DNA from: Chloroflexota bacterium
GTDB taxonomy: Bacteria; Chloroflexota; Dehalococcoidia; UBA2979
Direction: 5' to 3'
Assembly (NCBI GenBank): GCA_002725365.1
Contig: PBOW01000062.1
Coordinates: forward strand, 1 to 20,130
DNA length: 20,130 nt
In this document: piece by piece, positions 9,024 to 17,360 of the stretch
How positions within the stretch are numbered: position 1 is the stretch's first letter
Layout: each line of letters begins with the position of its first letter
Notes under the pieces: generated by a model
Told to the model about the DNA's origin: nothing
The model's database searches: none
The model's input: the letters and a program-made list of their open reading frames with translations, nothing else
Position numbers and translations under genes: made by a program

Positions 9024-9515
9024 ATGGATTCAAGAGATAACAGTCCTATCACCGTAAATACAGCAGTGAGGCCTGCGCGTATGGGCGACGGCTCAGGTAT
9101 AGCTAAATTGGTCAACTATTGGGCAGCCCAAGGCCAAATGTTGCCAAGAACACTTGGTGAAACGTATGAACATCTTCGTGACTTCTATGTCGTTGAGGAC
9201 GATGACGATATTGTTGGCTGTGCAGCACTCCATCTGGTGTGGTCGGACCTCGCTGAGGTCAAATCTGTCGCCGTTGACGAAAGAATGCAAGGCCTAAGGA
9301 TTGGCGCGACCTTAGTAAACGCCTGTGTCGACGAGGCAATTCAGTTGGGCCTGTCTAGAATATTTGCGCTTACTTATCAACCCGAATTTTTTGAAAAATT
9401 AGGTTGGAAACGGGCCGATGTAATGAGCCTTCCAAGGAAAGTATGGAACGAATGTTATCGGTGTCCAAAGTTCCCCAGCTGTGATGAAATCGCCATGATA
9501 TTGGAGTTGGAATAG
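9024..9515 (+). CDS. GNAT N-acetyltransferase, short N-acetylglutamate-synthase (ArgA)-like
   Basis: 163-residue GNAT-fold enzyme expected to transfer acetyl from acetyl-CoA to an amino group. It resembles the short proteins annotated as amino-acid N-acetyltransferase, which in several phyla supply N-acetylglutamate for arginine synthesis. Visible features: VRPARMGDGSGIAKLV at 15-30, substrate-side QMLPRTLGETYEHLRDFYV (about 38-56), and LAEVKSVAVDERMQGLRIGA at 76-95, where the acetyl-CoA pyrophosphate loop lies. The C-terminus has a Cys-rich motif (Cys144, Cys147, Cys153 in ECYRCPKFPSCDE) common to this subgroup. The start ATG 9024 lies 9 bases after the nadK stop and lacks a clear Shine-Dalgarno, so translation may depend on coupling. 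The substrate is inferred from family resemblance only, and no arg genes are near. Confidence 0.82.
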   Translation: MDSRDNSPITVNTAVRPARMGDGSGIAKLVNYWAAQGQMLPRTLGETYEHLRDFYVVEDDDDIVGCAALHLVWSDLAEVKSVAVDERMQGLRIGATLVNACVDEAIQLGLSRIFALTYQPEFFEKLGWKRADVMSLPRKVWNECYRCPKFPSCDEIAMILELE

Positions 9516-9550
9516 TCTCTCTGTAACGAGCGAACTGGCAGGAGCTTAAT

Positions 9551-10087
9551 GTGACCAAAGATGAGCTGCCGATAACTAAGTCCTCACATGAAAAATTTAA
9601 GGGAGGCAAATTCTCGGTATCGGTAGATCAAGTAAGTTTCCGGGATGGGATCGAAGTTACTAGAGAAGTAGTGCATCACCCAGGTGCAGTTGCAATAATT
9701 TGTCAAGATTCGGATGGGCAGTGGATTTTGGTGAGGCAATATCGCCATTCAGTAGGCCAAATGTTGACAGAGATACCGGCGGGAACTCGGGAAGCTGGCG
9801 AAAGCGCGATAACTACAGCAGCGCGCGAGATTCGAGAAGAGACTGGATATTCTGCTGGACGACTTGAACATTTGGGTGGAACCTGGATGGCTCCCGGATG
9901 GTGCACCGAGTGGATTGATTTTTTCCTTGCCACAGAACTGAGACATGCCCCCCTTCCGCAAGACTTCGGAGAACGGATTCAGCCACCGATACATATGTCA
10001 CTTGAAGAAATCAAAGAACAGATTCTAAGCGGTGTGATAGTCGATGCTAAAACAATCGTTGCTTTTAGCTTGTATTCCTTAAAATAG
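9551..10087 (+). CDS. Nudix hydrolase, ADP-ribose pyrophosphatase (NudF)-like
   Basis: 178 residues. The Nudix box GX5EX7REUXEEXGU is perfect: Gly78, Glu84, Arg92-Glu93, Glu96-Glu97 and Gly99. The residues before it (REVVHHPGAVAII, 38-50, then VRQYRHSVGQMLTEIPAG, 61-78) are typical of ADP-ribose/nucleoside-diphosphate-sugar pyrophosphatases, which split ADP-ribose to AMP and ribose 5-phosphate. The start is GTG 9551, with GGAG at 9541-9544, 6 bases upstream. It lies 35 bases after the GNAT gene. Adjacency to nadK suggests NAD(P)/ADP-ribose housekeeping, but that is inference; other NDP-sugars are possible substrates. Confidence 0.88.
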   Translation: MTKDELPITKSSHEKFKGGKFSVSVDQVSFRDGIEVTREVVHHPGAVAIICQDSDGQWILVRQYRHSVGQMLTEIPAGTREAGESAITTAAREIREETGYSAGRLEHLGGTWMAPGWCTEWIDFFLATELRHAPLPQDFGERIQPPIHMSLEEIKEQILSGVIVDAKTIVAFSLYSLK

Positions 10088-10158
10088 AGGCACGGTCTAA
10101 TTCATCTACTCGCCCGTGAGGTGGAAGCCAGCTATCATCTAGTGTAAGAGGGAAAACA

Positions 10159-10962
10159 ATGGCGTCGACTGTACCGAATGCACAGGCTCTAGAGGCACGA
10201 TACGGGTCCACTCATAGGAAAGATCGTTGGTGGGTCGAGCCACTCGTAACCGGTTCCGGGTTGTTAATATTCGTCATTTATTCCACGATTTCTGCCATGT
10301 TATTAGGAGGAGGGTCAGCGGATGACCCGATGGTGGCGTATTACACAGAGGGCCACACATACCTCTCACCTTTTTTTGAACCTCTAATACACCCTGACTG
10401 GTTGCCAGTTTGGATATCACCAGCATTGTTCATTTTGTGGGCACCACTAGGATTTCGGACTACTTGTTACTACTATCGGAAAACATACTACCGTGCGTAT
10501 TTCCTAAGCCCGCCCGGATGTGCAGTACGCGAACCTGCTGGGAGTTATTCAGGTGAATCGACCTTCCCCTTAATCATCCAAAACATACACCGATGGTTTA
10601 TGTACGTTGCGATTGTCTTTGTTCCAATATTGTTTGTCGGAGCATATAAATCCTTTTGGCATGACGGTGAGTTTGGCATCGGAATAGGGAGCATAATCCT
10701 CACACTAAATGCGGTATTTCTTACTATGTACACGATTGGCTGCCATTCTTTGCGGCACTGGGTGGCTGGTGGACTCAACCAATTTTCTAGGACACCTTTC
10801 AGGAGACTTCGATATCGACTTTGGGAAATCTTTACGGTCGCAAACGAGCAGCATCGAAGATGGGCTTGGACAAGTTTGATTTGGGTAGGATTGTCAGATT
10901 TGTACGTCCGCTTAGTAGCTAATGACGTGCTTACAGATTTCAACACATGGGGAAATTTTTAA
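10159..10962 (+). CDS. sdhC: Succinate dehydrogenase membrane anchor subunit, mycobacterial Sdh1 (type F)-like SdhC
   Basis: 267-residue membrane protein just ahead of sdhA and sdhB. It does not look like the small three-span SdhC/SdhD of proteobacteria. Hydrophobic spans lie at about 30-50, 82-100, 145-164, 172-194 and 236-255, five in all. It has the size and opening of the single anchor subunit of mycobacterial Sdh1, known to pass electrons to quinone. Notable residues are Cys103 (TTCYYYRK), Cys121 (LSPPGCAV), His144 (NIHRWF), Cys195-His196 and His200 (IGCHSLRHW). Two Cys and two His among these could ligate the membrane Rieske-type [2Fe-2S] cluster described for type F complex II; the exact ligands here are my inference. 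ATG 10159 follows GAGGG at 10148-10152. The stop TAA abuts the sdhA ATG with no gap. An alternative name is 'uncharacterised Sdh-associated membrane protein'. Confidence 0.82.
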   Translation: MASTVPNAQALEARYGSTHRKDRWWVEPLVTGSGLLIFVIYSTISAMLLGGGSADDPMVAYYTEGHTYLSPFFEPLIHPDWLPVWISPALFILWAPLGFRTTCYYYRKTYYRAYFLSPPGCAVREPAGSYSGESTFPLIIQNIHRWFMYVAIVFVPILFVGAYKSFWHDGEFGIGIGSIILTLNAVFLTMYTIGCHSLRHWVAGGLNQFSRTPFRRLRYRLWEIFTVANEQHRRWAWTSLIWVGLSDLYVRLVANDVLTDFNTWGNF

Positions 10963-12753
10963 ATGGCGGCAATTGAAACGCATGACTACGATGTGCTGAT
11001 AATAGGTGCTGGCGGTGCTGGTCTTAGGGCAGCGGTAGAGGCCACGATGAAGGGTTGCAAAACGGCAATCATTACCAAATCACTATTAGGTAAAGCGCAT
11101 ACCGTTATGGCTGAGGGCGGTATGGCGGCCGCTATGGGAAATGTTTGGGCGCAAGATAATTGGAAAGTTCATTTTAGAGACACCATGCGCGGCGGAAAGA
11201 TGTTGAATAACTGGCGTATGGCACAGATACATGCGCAAGAAGCTCCTGAGAGAGTGATCGAGCTAGAAGGCTGGGGTGCTCTATTCGACCGAACTCCGGA
11301 TGGCAAGATACTCCAACGTGATTTTGGCGGACATAGATACGCTCGACTTGCCCATGTTGGGGACCGGACTGGCTTGGAAATGATTAGAATTTTGCAGCAA
11401 CGCTCGGTAGCGGGTGATATCGCTGTTTTTGCAGAGTGCACTATTAATCACATAACTGTGCAAGACGGATCTGTTAGCGGCGCCGTAGGTTATTGGAGAG
11501 AAAATGGCGAATTAATTCAATTCAGAGCGAAATCGATTGTAATGGCTACCGGTGGACTCGGTAGAATTTGGTCAGTCACTTCAAATTCATGGGAAGGTAC
11601 TGGTGACGGTCACTCGTTAGCAATGAAAGCCGGTGCTGAGATGATTGACATGGAATTTGTGCAATTCCATCCGACCGGTATGGTAGCCCCTGCATCCGTG
11701 AAAGGGATCTTAGTCACTGAAGGAGTCCGGGGAGATGGTGGGACACTAAGAAACTCCGACGGTGAACGTTTTATGTTTAACTACATCCCTGATATGTTCG
11801 CATCTGAGACCGCCGACTCTGAAGAGGAAGCTGATCTTTGGTACACCGACAAGGTGAATGCTCGCAGGACACCTGATCTTTTACCTAGAGACGAGGTGGC
11901 CAGAGCAATTCATGCGGAAGTGAAAGCTGGCCGTGGGAGTCCATCCGGTGGAGTATATTTAGATATCGCCAGTAGGCGTGACAGCGACTATATCAAACGG
12001 AGACTTCCGTCGATGTACCACCAATTTATGGAACTCGCCGGAGTAGATATAACGAAGGATCCGATGGAAGTAGGACCTACGGCACATTACGTCATGGGAG
12101 GCGTCAAGGTGGATGCTGAGACTTGTGCGACAACAGTTGATGGACTGTATGCGGCTGGTGAAGTTGCTGCTGGACTCCATGGCTCGAATAGACTTGGCGG
12201 AAATTCGTTATCAGACTTGCTGGTCTTTGGGCAGCGGGCAGGTTTCTATGCGGCGGAACATGCTCTGGCTAGAGAATTCGTTAATCTTGACCAAGCTCAA
12301 TCAAACGAAGCAGTGGAACGAATCACGGCTCCTCTGGAGTCTGACGGGAATGAGAATCCTTACACAATCCAGAGTGAGCTTAGAGAGCTTATGCAAGCTC
12401 AGGTTGGGATAATCAGAAACCAAGCAGATATGGAATCAGCATTGAACACGATCCGTACCCTAAAAGAACGCGCTCGTGGAGTATCTGCGCCTGGTGGGAC
12501 CGCATACAACCCTGGGTGGCATACTGCTCTTGATCTTGAACACCTACTGTCAATGGCTGAGACAACCACCCTAGCAGCACTCGAACGTGAAGAGTCTCGC
12601 GGTGGACATACGAGGGATGATTTCCCGACAGCGTCAGAGGAATTTGGGAAAGTAAACGTTATGGCTAAATATGATGAGTCCGGTGAGATTGTCATTCAAC
12701 AGCAAACTCTTGCTGAAATGCCAAATGATCTCAAGGAACTTTTCGAGGACTGA
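10963..12753 (+). CDS. sdhA: Succinate dehydrogenase flavoprotein subunit
   Basis: Oxidises succinate to fumarate in complex II on the inner face of the membrane. 596 residues, the expected length. The N-terminal dinucleotide fold has GAGGAGLRAAVEA (15-27). His46 in KAHTVMAEGG is the expected covalent FAD attachment residue. Substrate-site elements follow: HPTGM at 236-240, TEGVRGDGG at 252-260, the catalytic Arg region LPRDEVARAI at 307-316 (Arg309), His375 in TAHYVMGG, and the FAD-binding AAGEVAAGLHGSNRLGG at 397-413. The C-terminal helical domain is complete. ATG starts directly after the sdhC stop and sdhB follows after 17 bases, so the three subunits are translated from one message. Fumarate reductase function cannot be excluded by sequence; the aerobic TCA neighbours favour SDH. 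Confidence 0.97.
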   Translation: MAAIETHDYDVLIIGAGGAGLRAAVEATMKGCKTAIITKSLLGKAHTVMAEGGMAAAMGNVWAQDNWKVHFRDTMRGGKMLNNWRMAQIHAQEAPERVIELEGWGALFDRTPDGKILQRDFGGHRYARLAHVGDRTGLEMIRILQQRSVAGDIAVFAECTINHITVQDGSVSGAVGYWRENGELIQFRAKSIVMATGGLGRIWSVTSNSWEGTGDGHSLAMKAGAEMIDMEFVQFHPTGMVAPASVKGILVTEGVRGDGGTLRNSDGERFMFNYIPDMFASETADSEEEADLWYTDKVNARRTPDLLPRDEVARAIHAEVKAGRGSPSGGVYLDIASRRDSDYIKRRLPSMYHQFMELAGVDITKDPMEVGPTAHYVMGGVKVDAETCATTVDGLYAAGEVAAGLHGSNRLGGNSLSDLLVFGQRAGFYAAEHALAREFVNLDQAQSNEAVERITAPLESDGNENPYTIQSELRELMQAQVGIIRNQADMESALNTIRTLKERARGVSAPGGTAYNPGWHTALDLEHLLSMAETTTLAALEREESRGGHTRDDFPTASEEFGKVNVMAKYDESGEIVIQQQTLAEMPNDLKELFED

Positions 12754-12770
12754 TTGAAAGGCATTAGATA

Positions 12771-13523
12771 ATGACTACTGCAAATTTTTCTGTTTGGCGC
12801 GGTGACGATGACGGACAGTACGAAAAATATGAAGTCAGTCTTGAGGACGGTATGGTCGTTCTTGATGTAATTCATAAAATTCAGGCCGAACAGGCAGGTG
12901 ATTTAGCAGTACGGTGGAACTGCAAGGCTGGGAAATGCGGTTCTTGCTCGGCCGAGATCAATGGACATCCTCGTCTGCAGTGTATGACTCGTATGGATGA
13001 GTTTGAGGATGGAGAGGAAGTTATTGTGGCACCTCTCAAAGCATTCCCATTGATCAAAGATCTTGTTACGGATGTGAAATATAACTACGACAAGGCCAAA
13101 ACCATACCATTTGTTGATTTAGAAGAGCCTGCCGAAGGTGATGTTCGTCGGATGGCACAGATAGATATTGAGAGAGTGCAAGAGTTTCATAAATGCATAG
13201 AATGCTACATGTGTCAGGATGTGTGTCACGTGATCAGAGATCATCCGGAAAACCAGGATGCGTTTGCTGGACCGAAATTCTTCGTACAACTTGCCTCTGT
13301 GGCGATGCATCCTCTGGATCAAAACCCCAAAAGCGATACTGTGTCCCACGGGTTTGGTTTGGAATATTGCAACATAACGAAATGCTGCACGGAGGTATGT
13401 CCTGAAGGGATTAAGATTACCGACAACGCAATCATTCCACTCAAAGAGCGACGAGCGGATGAACTGTATGATCCGCTAAGGATGATCGGTAGGTTGATTT
13501 CAAGAGGTAAGGATAAAAGCTAA
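12771..13523 (+). CDS. sdhB: Succinate dehydrogenase iron-sulfur subunit
   Basis: Carries electrons from FAD toward the membrane quinone site; 250 residues. The N-terminal plant-type ferredoxin domain binds [2Fe-2S] through Cys51, Cys56, Cys59 and Cys71. The C-terminal domain has CIECYMCQDVC (142-152) and CNITKCCTEVCP (200-211). By analogy with E. coli SdhB, [4Fe-4S] uses Cys142, 145, 148 and 210, and [3Fe-4S] uses Cys152, 200 and 206; Cys205 is an extra neighbour of a ligand. The residue after Cys152 is His rather than the common Pro. The gene order C-A-B and the unusual SdhC point to a type F-like complex. The stop is 21 bases from the convergent fumC stop. Confidence 0.96.
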   Translation: MTTANFSVWRGDDDGQYEKYEVSLEDGMVVLDVIHKIQAEQAGDLAVRWNCKAGKCGSCSAEINGHPRLQCMTRMDEFEDGEEVIVAPLKAFPLIKDLVTDVKYNYDKAKTIPFVDLEEPAEGDVRRMAQIDIERVQEFHKCIECYMCQDVCHVIRDHPENQDAFAGPKFFVQLASVAMHPLDQNPKSDTVSHGFGLEYCNITKCCTEVCPEGIKITDNAIIPLKERRADELYDPLRMIGRLISRGKDKS

Positions 13524-13544
13524 AACGAGCTTACTCACTTCGTT
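13524..13544. terminator. Possible bidirectional terminator between sdhB and fumC
   Basis: AACGA (13524-13528) and TCGTT (13540-13544) form an inverted repeat that fills exactly the gap between the convergent stop codons. A competing small hairpin GAG/CTC lies inside. The stem is short and lacks a T-run on either side, so this is weak. Confidence 0.2.
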
Positions 13545-14936
13545 CTATACCATCTCATTCGGTCGCACCCATTCATCATATTGTTGTTCGGTCATCAGAT
13601 TGAGCTGAAGAGCTGATTCCTTAAGGGTGATCGAGTTTTCGTGGGCATTCTTAGCTATTTTTGCGGCGTTGTCATACCCAATATGAGGGTTCAACGCTGT
13701 GACGAGCATGAGGCTTGATTCCATAAGCTCGGTGATTCTCCGGATGTTCGGTTCTATTCCAGTGACGCATCTGTCAGCAAAGGATCGAGCCGCATCTCCA
13801 AGAAGTCTGAGCGACTGTAAATTGTTTGCAGCGATAACGGGCTTGAAAACATTTAATTCAAAGTGCCCAGTTGCACCTCCTATACTCACTGCGACTGCAT
13901 TGCCCATAACCTGGGCACAAACCATTGTCAGCGCCTCGCATTGAGTAGGATTTACTTTGCCTGGCATAATGCTTGAGCCTGGTTCGTTTGCGGGGAGAAT
14001 AAGCTCACCGAGTCCTGCTCTGGGTCCAGAGCCAAGTAGTCTGATATCGTTAGCGATTTTCATAAGAGAAGCCGCGACGGTGTTGAGGGCTCCCGCAAGT
14101 TCAACTTGTGCATCGTGGGCGGCAAGTGATTCGAATTTATTTGGAGCCGTGACAAAGTCTATATTTGTATAAGTAGCAGCTGATTCAGCAGCTTTTTCGG
14201 CAAAGTGGGCCGGGGCATTCAATCCTGTTCCGACAGCAGTTCCACCCAGAGCTAGTTCCTTGAGATTGGGCAGTACGTTCTCGATTCTTATTATCGAGCG
14301 GGCCACCTGCTCGACATATCCCGAGAATTCCTGCTCAAGGGTGAGTGGGACTGCATCCATTAAGTGCGTACGTCCGATTTTGACAATGCCACCAAAAGTT
14401 GCTGTCTTAGTCTGGAGGCTCGTAAGTAAATGTTGGAGACCGGGTAGTGTTACATGCATGATTTGTTCCACTGTGGCGATACTCATTGCCGCAGGGAAAG
14501 TGTCGTTTGACGACTGAGACATATTTACGTCGTCGTTGGGATGTACGGGGACTTTTGAACCTATTACTCCTCCAAGAGCTTCAATGGCCTTATTCGAAAT
14601 AACCTCATTTACATTCATGTTTGTCTGAGTTCCTGAGCCGGTCTGCCATATGACAAGAGGGAAATGTGTGTCCAAATCTCCTGAAATTACTTCTTCAGCA
14701 GCACTGACAATGGCTTGATGTTTTTGATCATCCAACAGACCTAATTCATGATTCGCATTGGCAGAAGCGTATTTGACTATTCCCATTGCTCGTATTAATG
14801 CCCGCGGCATTGTCTCGGTGCCAATAGGGAAATTTTCAAGTGACCGTTGGGTTTGTGCTCCCCAGTACTTGTCAGATGGGACACCTATCGTTCCCATCGT
14901 GTCAGATTCTTGTCGTATGGTGCCGTTCTGTGTCAT
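13545..14936 (-). CDS. fumC: Fumarate hydratase, class II
   Basis: Iron-independent, oxygen-stable fumarase converting fumarate to L-malate; cytoplasmic homotetramer. 463 residues, normal length. The superfamily signature [17 protein letters not shown] is near residue 320, with the catalytic Ser of the SSIMPGKVN loop and its Lys/Asn. Other active-site blocks are [15 protein letters not shown] (about 98-112), [17 protein letters not shown] (about 132-148) and [10 protein letters not shown] (about 183-192). It starts ATG at 14936 with AGGG 8 bases upstream. It is the last gene of the - strand TCA group, 50 bases after the mdh stop, and takes the product of the SDH encoded convergently. Confidence 0.97.
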   Translation of the reverse strand: MTQNGTIRQESDTMGTIGVPSDKYWGAQTQRSLENFPIGTETMPRALIRAMGIVKYASANANHELGLLDDQKHQAIVSAAEEVISGDLDTHFPLVIWQTGSGTQTNMNVNEVISNKAIEALGGVIGSKVPVHPNDDVNMSQSSNDTFPAAMSIATVEQIMHVTLPGLQHLLTSLQTKTATFGGIVKIGRTHLMDAVPLTLEQEFSGYVEQVARSIIRIENVLPNLKELALGGTAVGTGLNAPAHFAEKAAESAATYTNIDFVTAPNKFESLAAHDAQVELAGALNTVAASLMKIANDIRLLGSGPRAGLGELILPANEPGSSIMPGKVNPTQCEALTMVCAQVMGNAVAVSIGGATGHFELNVFKPVIAANNLQSLRLLGDAARSFADRCVTGIEPNIRRITELMESSLMLVTALNPHIGYDNAAKIAKNAHENSITLKESALQLNLMTEQQYDEWVRPNEMV

Positions 14937-14986
14937 CAGTACTGCCCTTATTGCTTTATCCGCTGATTTATGAAAGCGAGAGAAGG

Positions 14987-15922
14987 TTAATTACGAGGTG
15001 TCGCGGCAACAAGTTCTTTGACTGCATCTCCTGCTGCTTGAATAGCCGCTAGTTCATTTTCGGATACTGGTATTTCATGAATTGAGCTGATTCCCGAGGC
15101 TCCGAGCTTCAGAGGTACTCCGACATAGGCGTCAGTGATGCCAAACTGGCCATTTAGGAAGGCGCAGGCAGGCAAAAGACGTTGCTCATCAAGGAGAATA
15201 CTTTTGACCATCTCAATCGTCGCGACGGCTGGAGCAACAAAAGCGCTTCCGGTTTTAAGAAGGCCCACTATTTCAGCACCTCCGTCCTTAGCACGATTGA
15301 CTAATTTCTCTATTTGACTCTCGTCGAGGAGGGAACTCAAAGGTACTCCTCCAACGCTAGCATTGGAAGATAATGGCACCATGGTGGCTTCTGTGTGGCC
15401 CCCGAGAACCCACGCTGAGACATCTTTGACGGATGCTCCGGTTTCCATAGCTATAAATGAGCGATATCGGGCAGTATCCAGCATCCCGCCCTGTCCGACA
15501 ACACGAGCGGCATCCCAGCCACTCGTCTCGAGTGCCACATGACACATTGCATCCATGGGATTGGCAAATATCACTAATATCGCACTCGGCGAATATTTTG
15601 TTGCCTCCCCCACGACAGATCTGACAATCCCTGCATTAGTCTTAAGCAAGTCTTCTCGAGTCATTCCTGGCTTTCTGGCCACTCCAGAGGTCACTACGAT
15701 CACATCGGAGTCAGCAGTATCTTCCCAGTCATTGGTCCCTACAACTGCTGACGACGAGCTTAACCACGCCTGCGCTTCGGCGATATCGAGTGCTTTACCC
15801 TGGGGTAATCCTTCGACGATGTCGATGAGAGTGACATCTGCTATCCCTGTGGCACCGAGCATCTGGGCCATAGTCGCTCCAGTATTTCCTGCTCCTACGA
15901 TGGTCACCTTTTGTCTTGGCAT
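14987..15922 (-). CDS. mdh: Malate dehydrogenase, lactate-dehydrogenase-like type
   Basis: NAD-dependent interconversion of malate and oxaloacetate. 311 residues. The Rossmann motif [10 protein letters not shown] is at 10-19 and Asp34 (LIDIVEG) suits NAD. The malate-discriminating Arg is Arg83 in [10 protein letters not shown], with Arg89 following; the catalytic Asp149 and Arg152 lie in GMLDTARYR, and the catalytic His is His176 in [11 protein letters not shown]. That loop is unusual: most relatives have HGD/HGE directly before xMVP, while here there is one extra residue and no Gly after His. The sequence around Asn121 ([10 protein letters not shown]) is also a variant of TNPLDA. ATG 15922 follows GGAG 9 bases upstream. 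The gene lies between icd and fumC in one - strand unit. It is clearly LDH/MDH-family; malate rather than lactate preference is inferred from Arg83. Confidence 0.94.
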   Translation of the reverse strand: MPRQKVTIVGAGNTGATMAQMLGATGIADVTLIDIVEGLPQGKALDIAEAQAWLSSSSAVVGTNDWEDTADSDVIVVTSGVARKPGMTREDLLKTNAGIVRSVVGEATKYSPSAILVIFANPMDAMCHVALETSGWDAARVVGQGGMLDTARYRSFIAMETGASVKDVSAWVLGGHTEATMVPLSSNASVGGVPLSSLLDESQIEKLVNRAKDGGAEIVGLLKTGSAFVAPAVATIEMVKSILLDEQRLLPACAFLNGQFGITDAYVGVPLKLGASGISSIHEIPVSENELAAIQAAGDAVKELVAATPRN

Positions 15923-15944
15923 ATCCGTATTTCTCCAATGGTTA

Positions 15945-15958
15945 GGCGATATTTCGCC
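15945..15958. repeat. Small hairpin between icd and mdh
   Basis: GGCGA (15945-15949), loop TATT, TCGCC (15954-15958): a perfect 5-bp stem in the 58-base icd-mdh spacer. No T-run follows on the - strand. It may be an mRNA stability or processing element; it may also be chance. Confidence 0.35.
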
Positions 15959-15980
15959 ATTAGATTTGTTTCCTTTATTG

Positions 15981-17201
15981 CTATATTTTGGCTACGGCCT
16001 CTTGTAGTCGAGTATCGATTGCACCGAGGAATCCTTCGGTAGTGAGGAATTCCTGATCAGGACCCACAATCAGGGCCAGATCCTTGGTCATATCACCGGA
16101 TTCAACAGCTGAAATACAGACTTCTTCGATAGTCTGTGCAAAAACTGCGAGGTCATCGTTATCGTCAAGTTTTGCTCTGTGTGAGAGTCCACGTGTCCAC
16201 GCAAAAATCGAAGCTATGGGATTAGTGGATGTTGCTTGGCCGGCTTGGTGTTGCCTGTAGTGTCGTGTGACAGTTCCATGTGCAGCCTCAGCTTCGACAG
16301 TGTCTCCATCAGGAGTAAGTAGTACAGACGTCATTAATCCAAGTGAACCGAATCCCTGAGCAATAGCATCTGACTGTACGTCTCCGTCGTAATTTTTACA
16401 CGCCCAAACAAGACCACCCGAACCTTTCATCACCTGCGCAACCACGTCATCGATTAATCGATGTTCATATTCGATACCAGCGGCCTCGAAGTCGGTTTGG
16501 AAGTTCTTCTCATATTCATCCTGGAAGATATCGCGGAAGCGACCGTCATAGCGTTTTAGGATGGTGTTTTTTGTTGAGAGCCAGAGTGGGAAACGTCTTT
16601 CGAGGGCATAGCGCATACAGGAACTAGCGAATCCACGAATAGACTCGTCAGTGTTGTACATCCCCATGGTGATGCCGCCAGCATCAAAAGAGTTAACTTC
16701 TTCTACAATAGGGTCACTACCATCAGCTGGCTGGAAGGTGAGGGTTACTGTTCCAGGGCCCGGTATTACGAAATCAGTAGCTCGATACTGGTCTCCATGT
16801 GCGTGTCGTCCCACGATTATTGGCTCTTCCCAGTTGGGAACAATTCGGGGGATATTGTTACATATGATTGGCTCTCGGAAAACCGTACCGTTTAGGATGT
16901 TGCGGATTGTACCGTTTGGCGATCGCCACATTTCTTTGAGTCCAAATTCTTCAACTCGGTCCTCATCAGCTGTGATTGTTGCGCATTTTACGCCGACACC
17001 GTGTCGGGCTATAGCATTGGCAGAATCAATAGTGATCTGATCGTCGGTCTCGTCACGCTTCTCTATGCTGAGGTCATAATATTCGAGTTCGACATCTAAG
17101 TAAGGGAGAATTAATTTTTCTCGAATGAAGCCCCACATGATACGGGCCATTTCGTCACCGTCGAGCTCCACGACTGGGTTTTTTACGTTAATTTTTGCCA
17201 T
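15981..17201 (-). CDS. icd: Isocitrate dehydrogenase, NADP-dependent, type II (eukaryotic-like homodimer)
   Basis: Oxidatively decarboxylates isocitrate to 2-oxoglutarate. 406 residues from ATG 17201, starting [20 protein letters not shown] like the type II enzymes of mitochondria and various bacteria, not like E. coli Icd. Blocks: substrate-loop [20 protein letters not shown] (about 92-111), [20 protein letters not shown] (about 261-280) with the metal-binding Asp residues, and [11 protein letters not shown] (about 299-309), whose Arg-His pair contacts the 2'-phosphate in known NADP enzymes. A TTG six codons upstream (17219) is in frame but would bury the Shine-Dalgarno, so it is rejected. 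It heads icd-mdh-fumC; an imperfect -10 (TATACT, - strand, at 17297-17302) lies upstream, without a good -35. Confidence 0.96.
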   Translation of the reverse strand: MAKINVKNPVVELDGDEMARIMWGFIREKLILPYLDVELEYYDLSIEKRDETDDQITIDSANAIARHGVGVKCATITADEDRVEEFGLKEMWRSPNGTIRNILNGTVFREPIICNNIPRIVPNWEEPIIVGRHAHGDQYRATDFVIPGPGTVTLTFQPADGSDPIVEEVNSFDAGGITMGMYNTDESIRGFASSCMRYALERRFPLWLSTKNTILKRYDGRFRDIFQDEYEKNFQTDFEAAGIEYEHRLIDDVVAQVMKGSGGLVWACKNYDGDVQSDAIAQGFGSLGLMTSVLLTPDGDTVEAEAAHGTVTRHYRQHQAGQATSTNPIASIFAWTRGLSHRAKLDDNDDLAVFAQTIEEVCISAVESGDMTKDLALIVGPDQEFLTTEGFLGAIDTRLQEAVAKI

Positions 17202-17211
17202 ATATATTAAA

Positions 17212-17217
17212 TCCTTC
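17212..17217 (-). promoter_or_regulatory. Shine-Dalgarno GAAGGA fixing the icd start
   Basis: On the - strand GAAGGA ends 10 bases before ATG 17201 and lies inside the possible upstream TTG extension, which therefore is unlikely to be used. Confidence 0.6.
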
Positions 17218-17312
17218 AAATTAGATCGATATTTAAATCAAGCCTGCTACTAAAGACCTTACTCGAGGCAGTCAGATTGGACTTGCAAACGTAACGAGTA
17301 TAACGCGGTCAG

Positions 17313-17332
17313 CTTTTACTTGTGAGTAAAAG
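17313..17332. repeat. Perfect hairpin in the pccB-icd spacer
   Basis: An 8-bp stem, C+TTTTACT (17313-17320) with AGTAAAA+G (17325-17332), around the loop TGTG. It sits 29 bases past the carboxyltransferase stop and about 112 bases ahead of the icd start on the - strand. No T-run follows on either strand, so it is a weak terminator at best; an operator or RNA-stability element for icd is equally possible. Confidence 0.45.
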
Positions 17333-17360
17333 GCGGGGATATTTGTGCTTAATCTATGCG

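Noticed and set aside
15555..16007. 150-codon open frame on + opposite mdh and the icd 3' end
   Set aside because: Overlaps two clear enzymes on the opposite strand; no motif and no ribosome-binding site.
16651..17040. 129-codon open frame on + opposite icd
   Set aside because: Fully inside icd on the other strand and without recognisable domains; a shadow of icd codon use.
17202..17219. TTG start for isocitrate dehydrogenase, adding six residues
   Set aside because: The extension covers the strong GAAGGA Shine-Dalgarno of ATG 17201, and known homologues start at MAKI.
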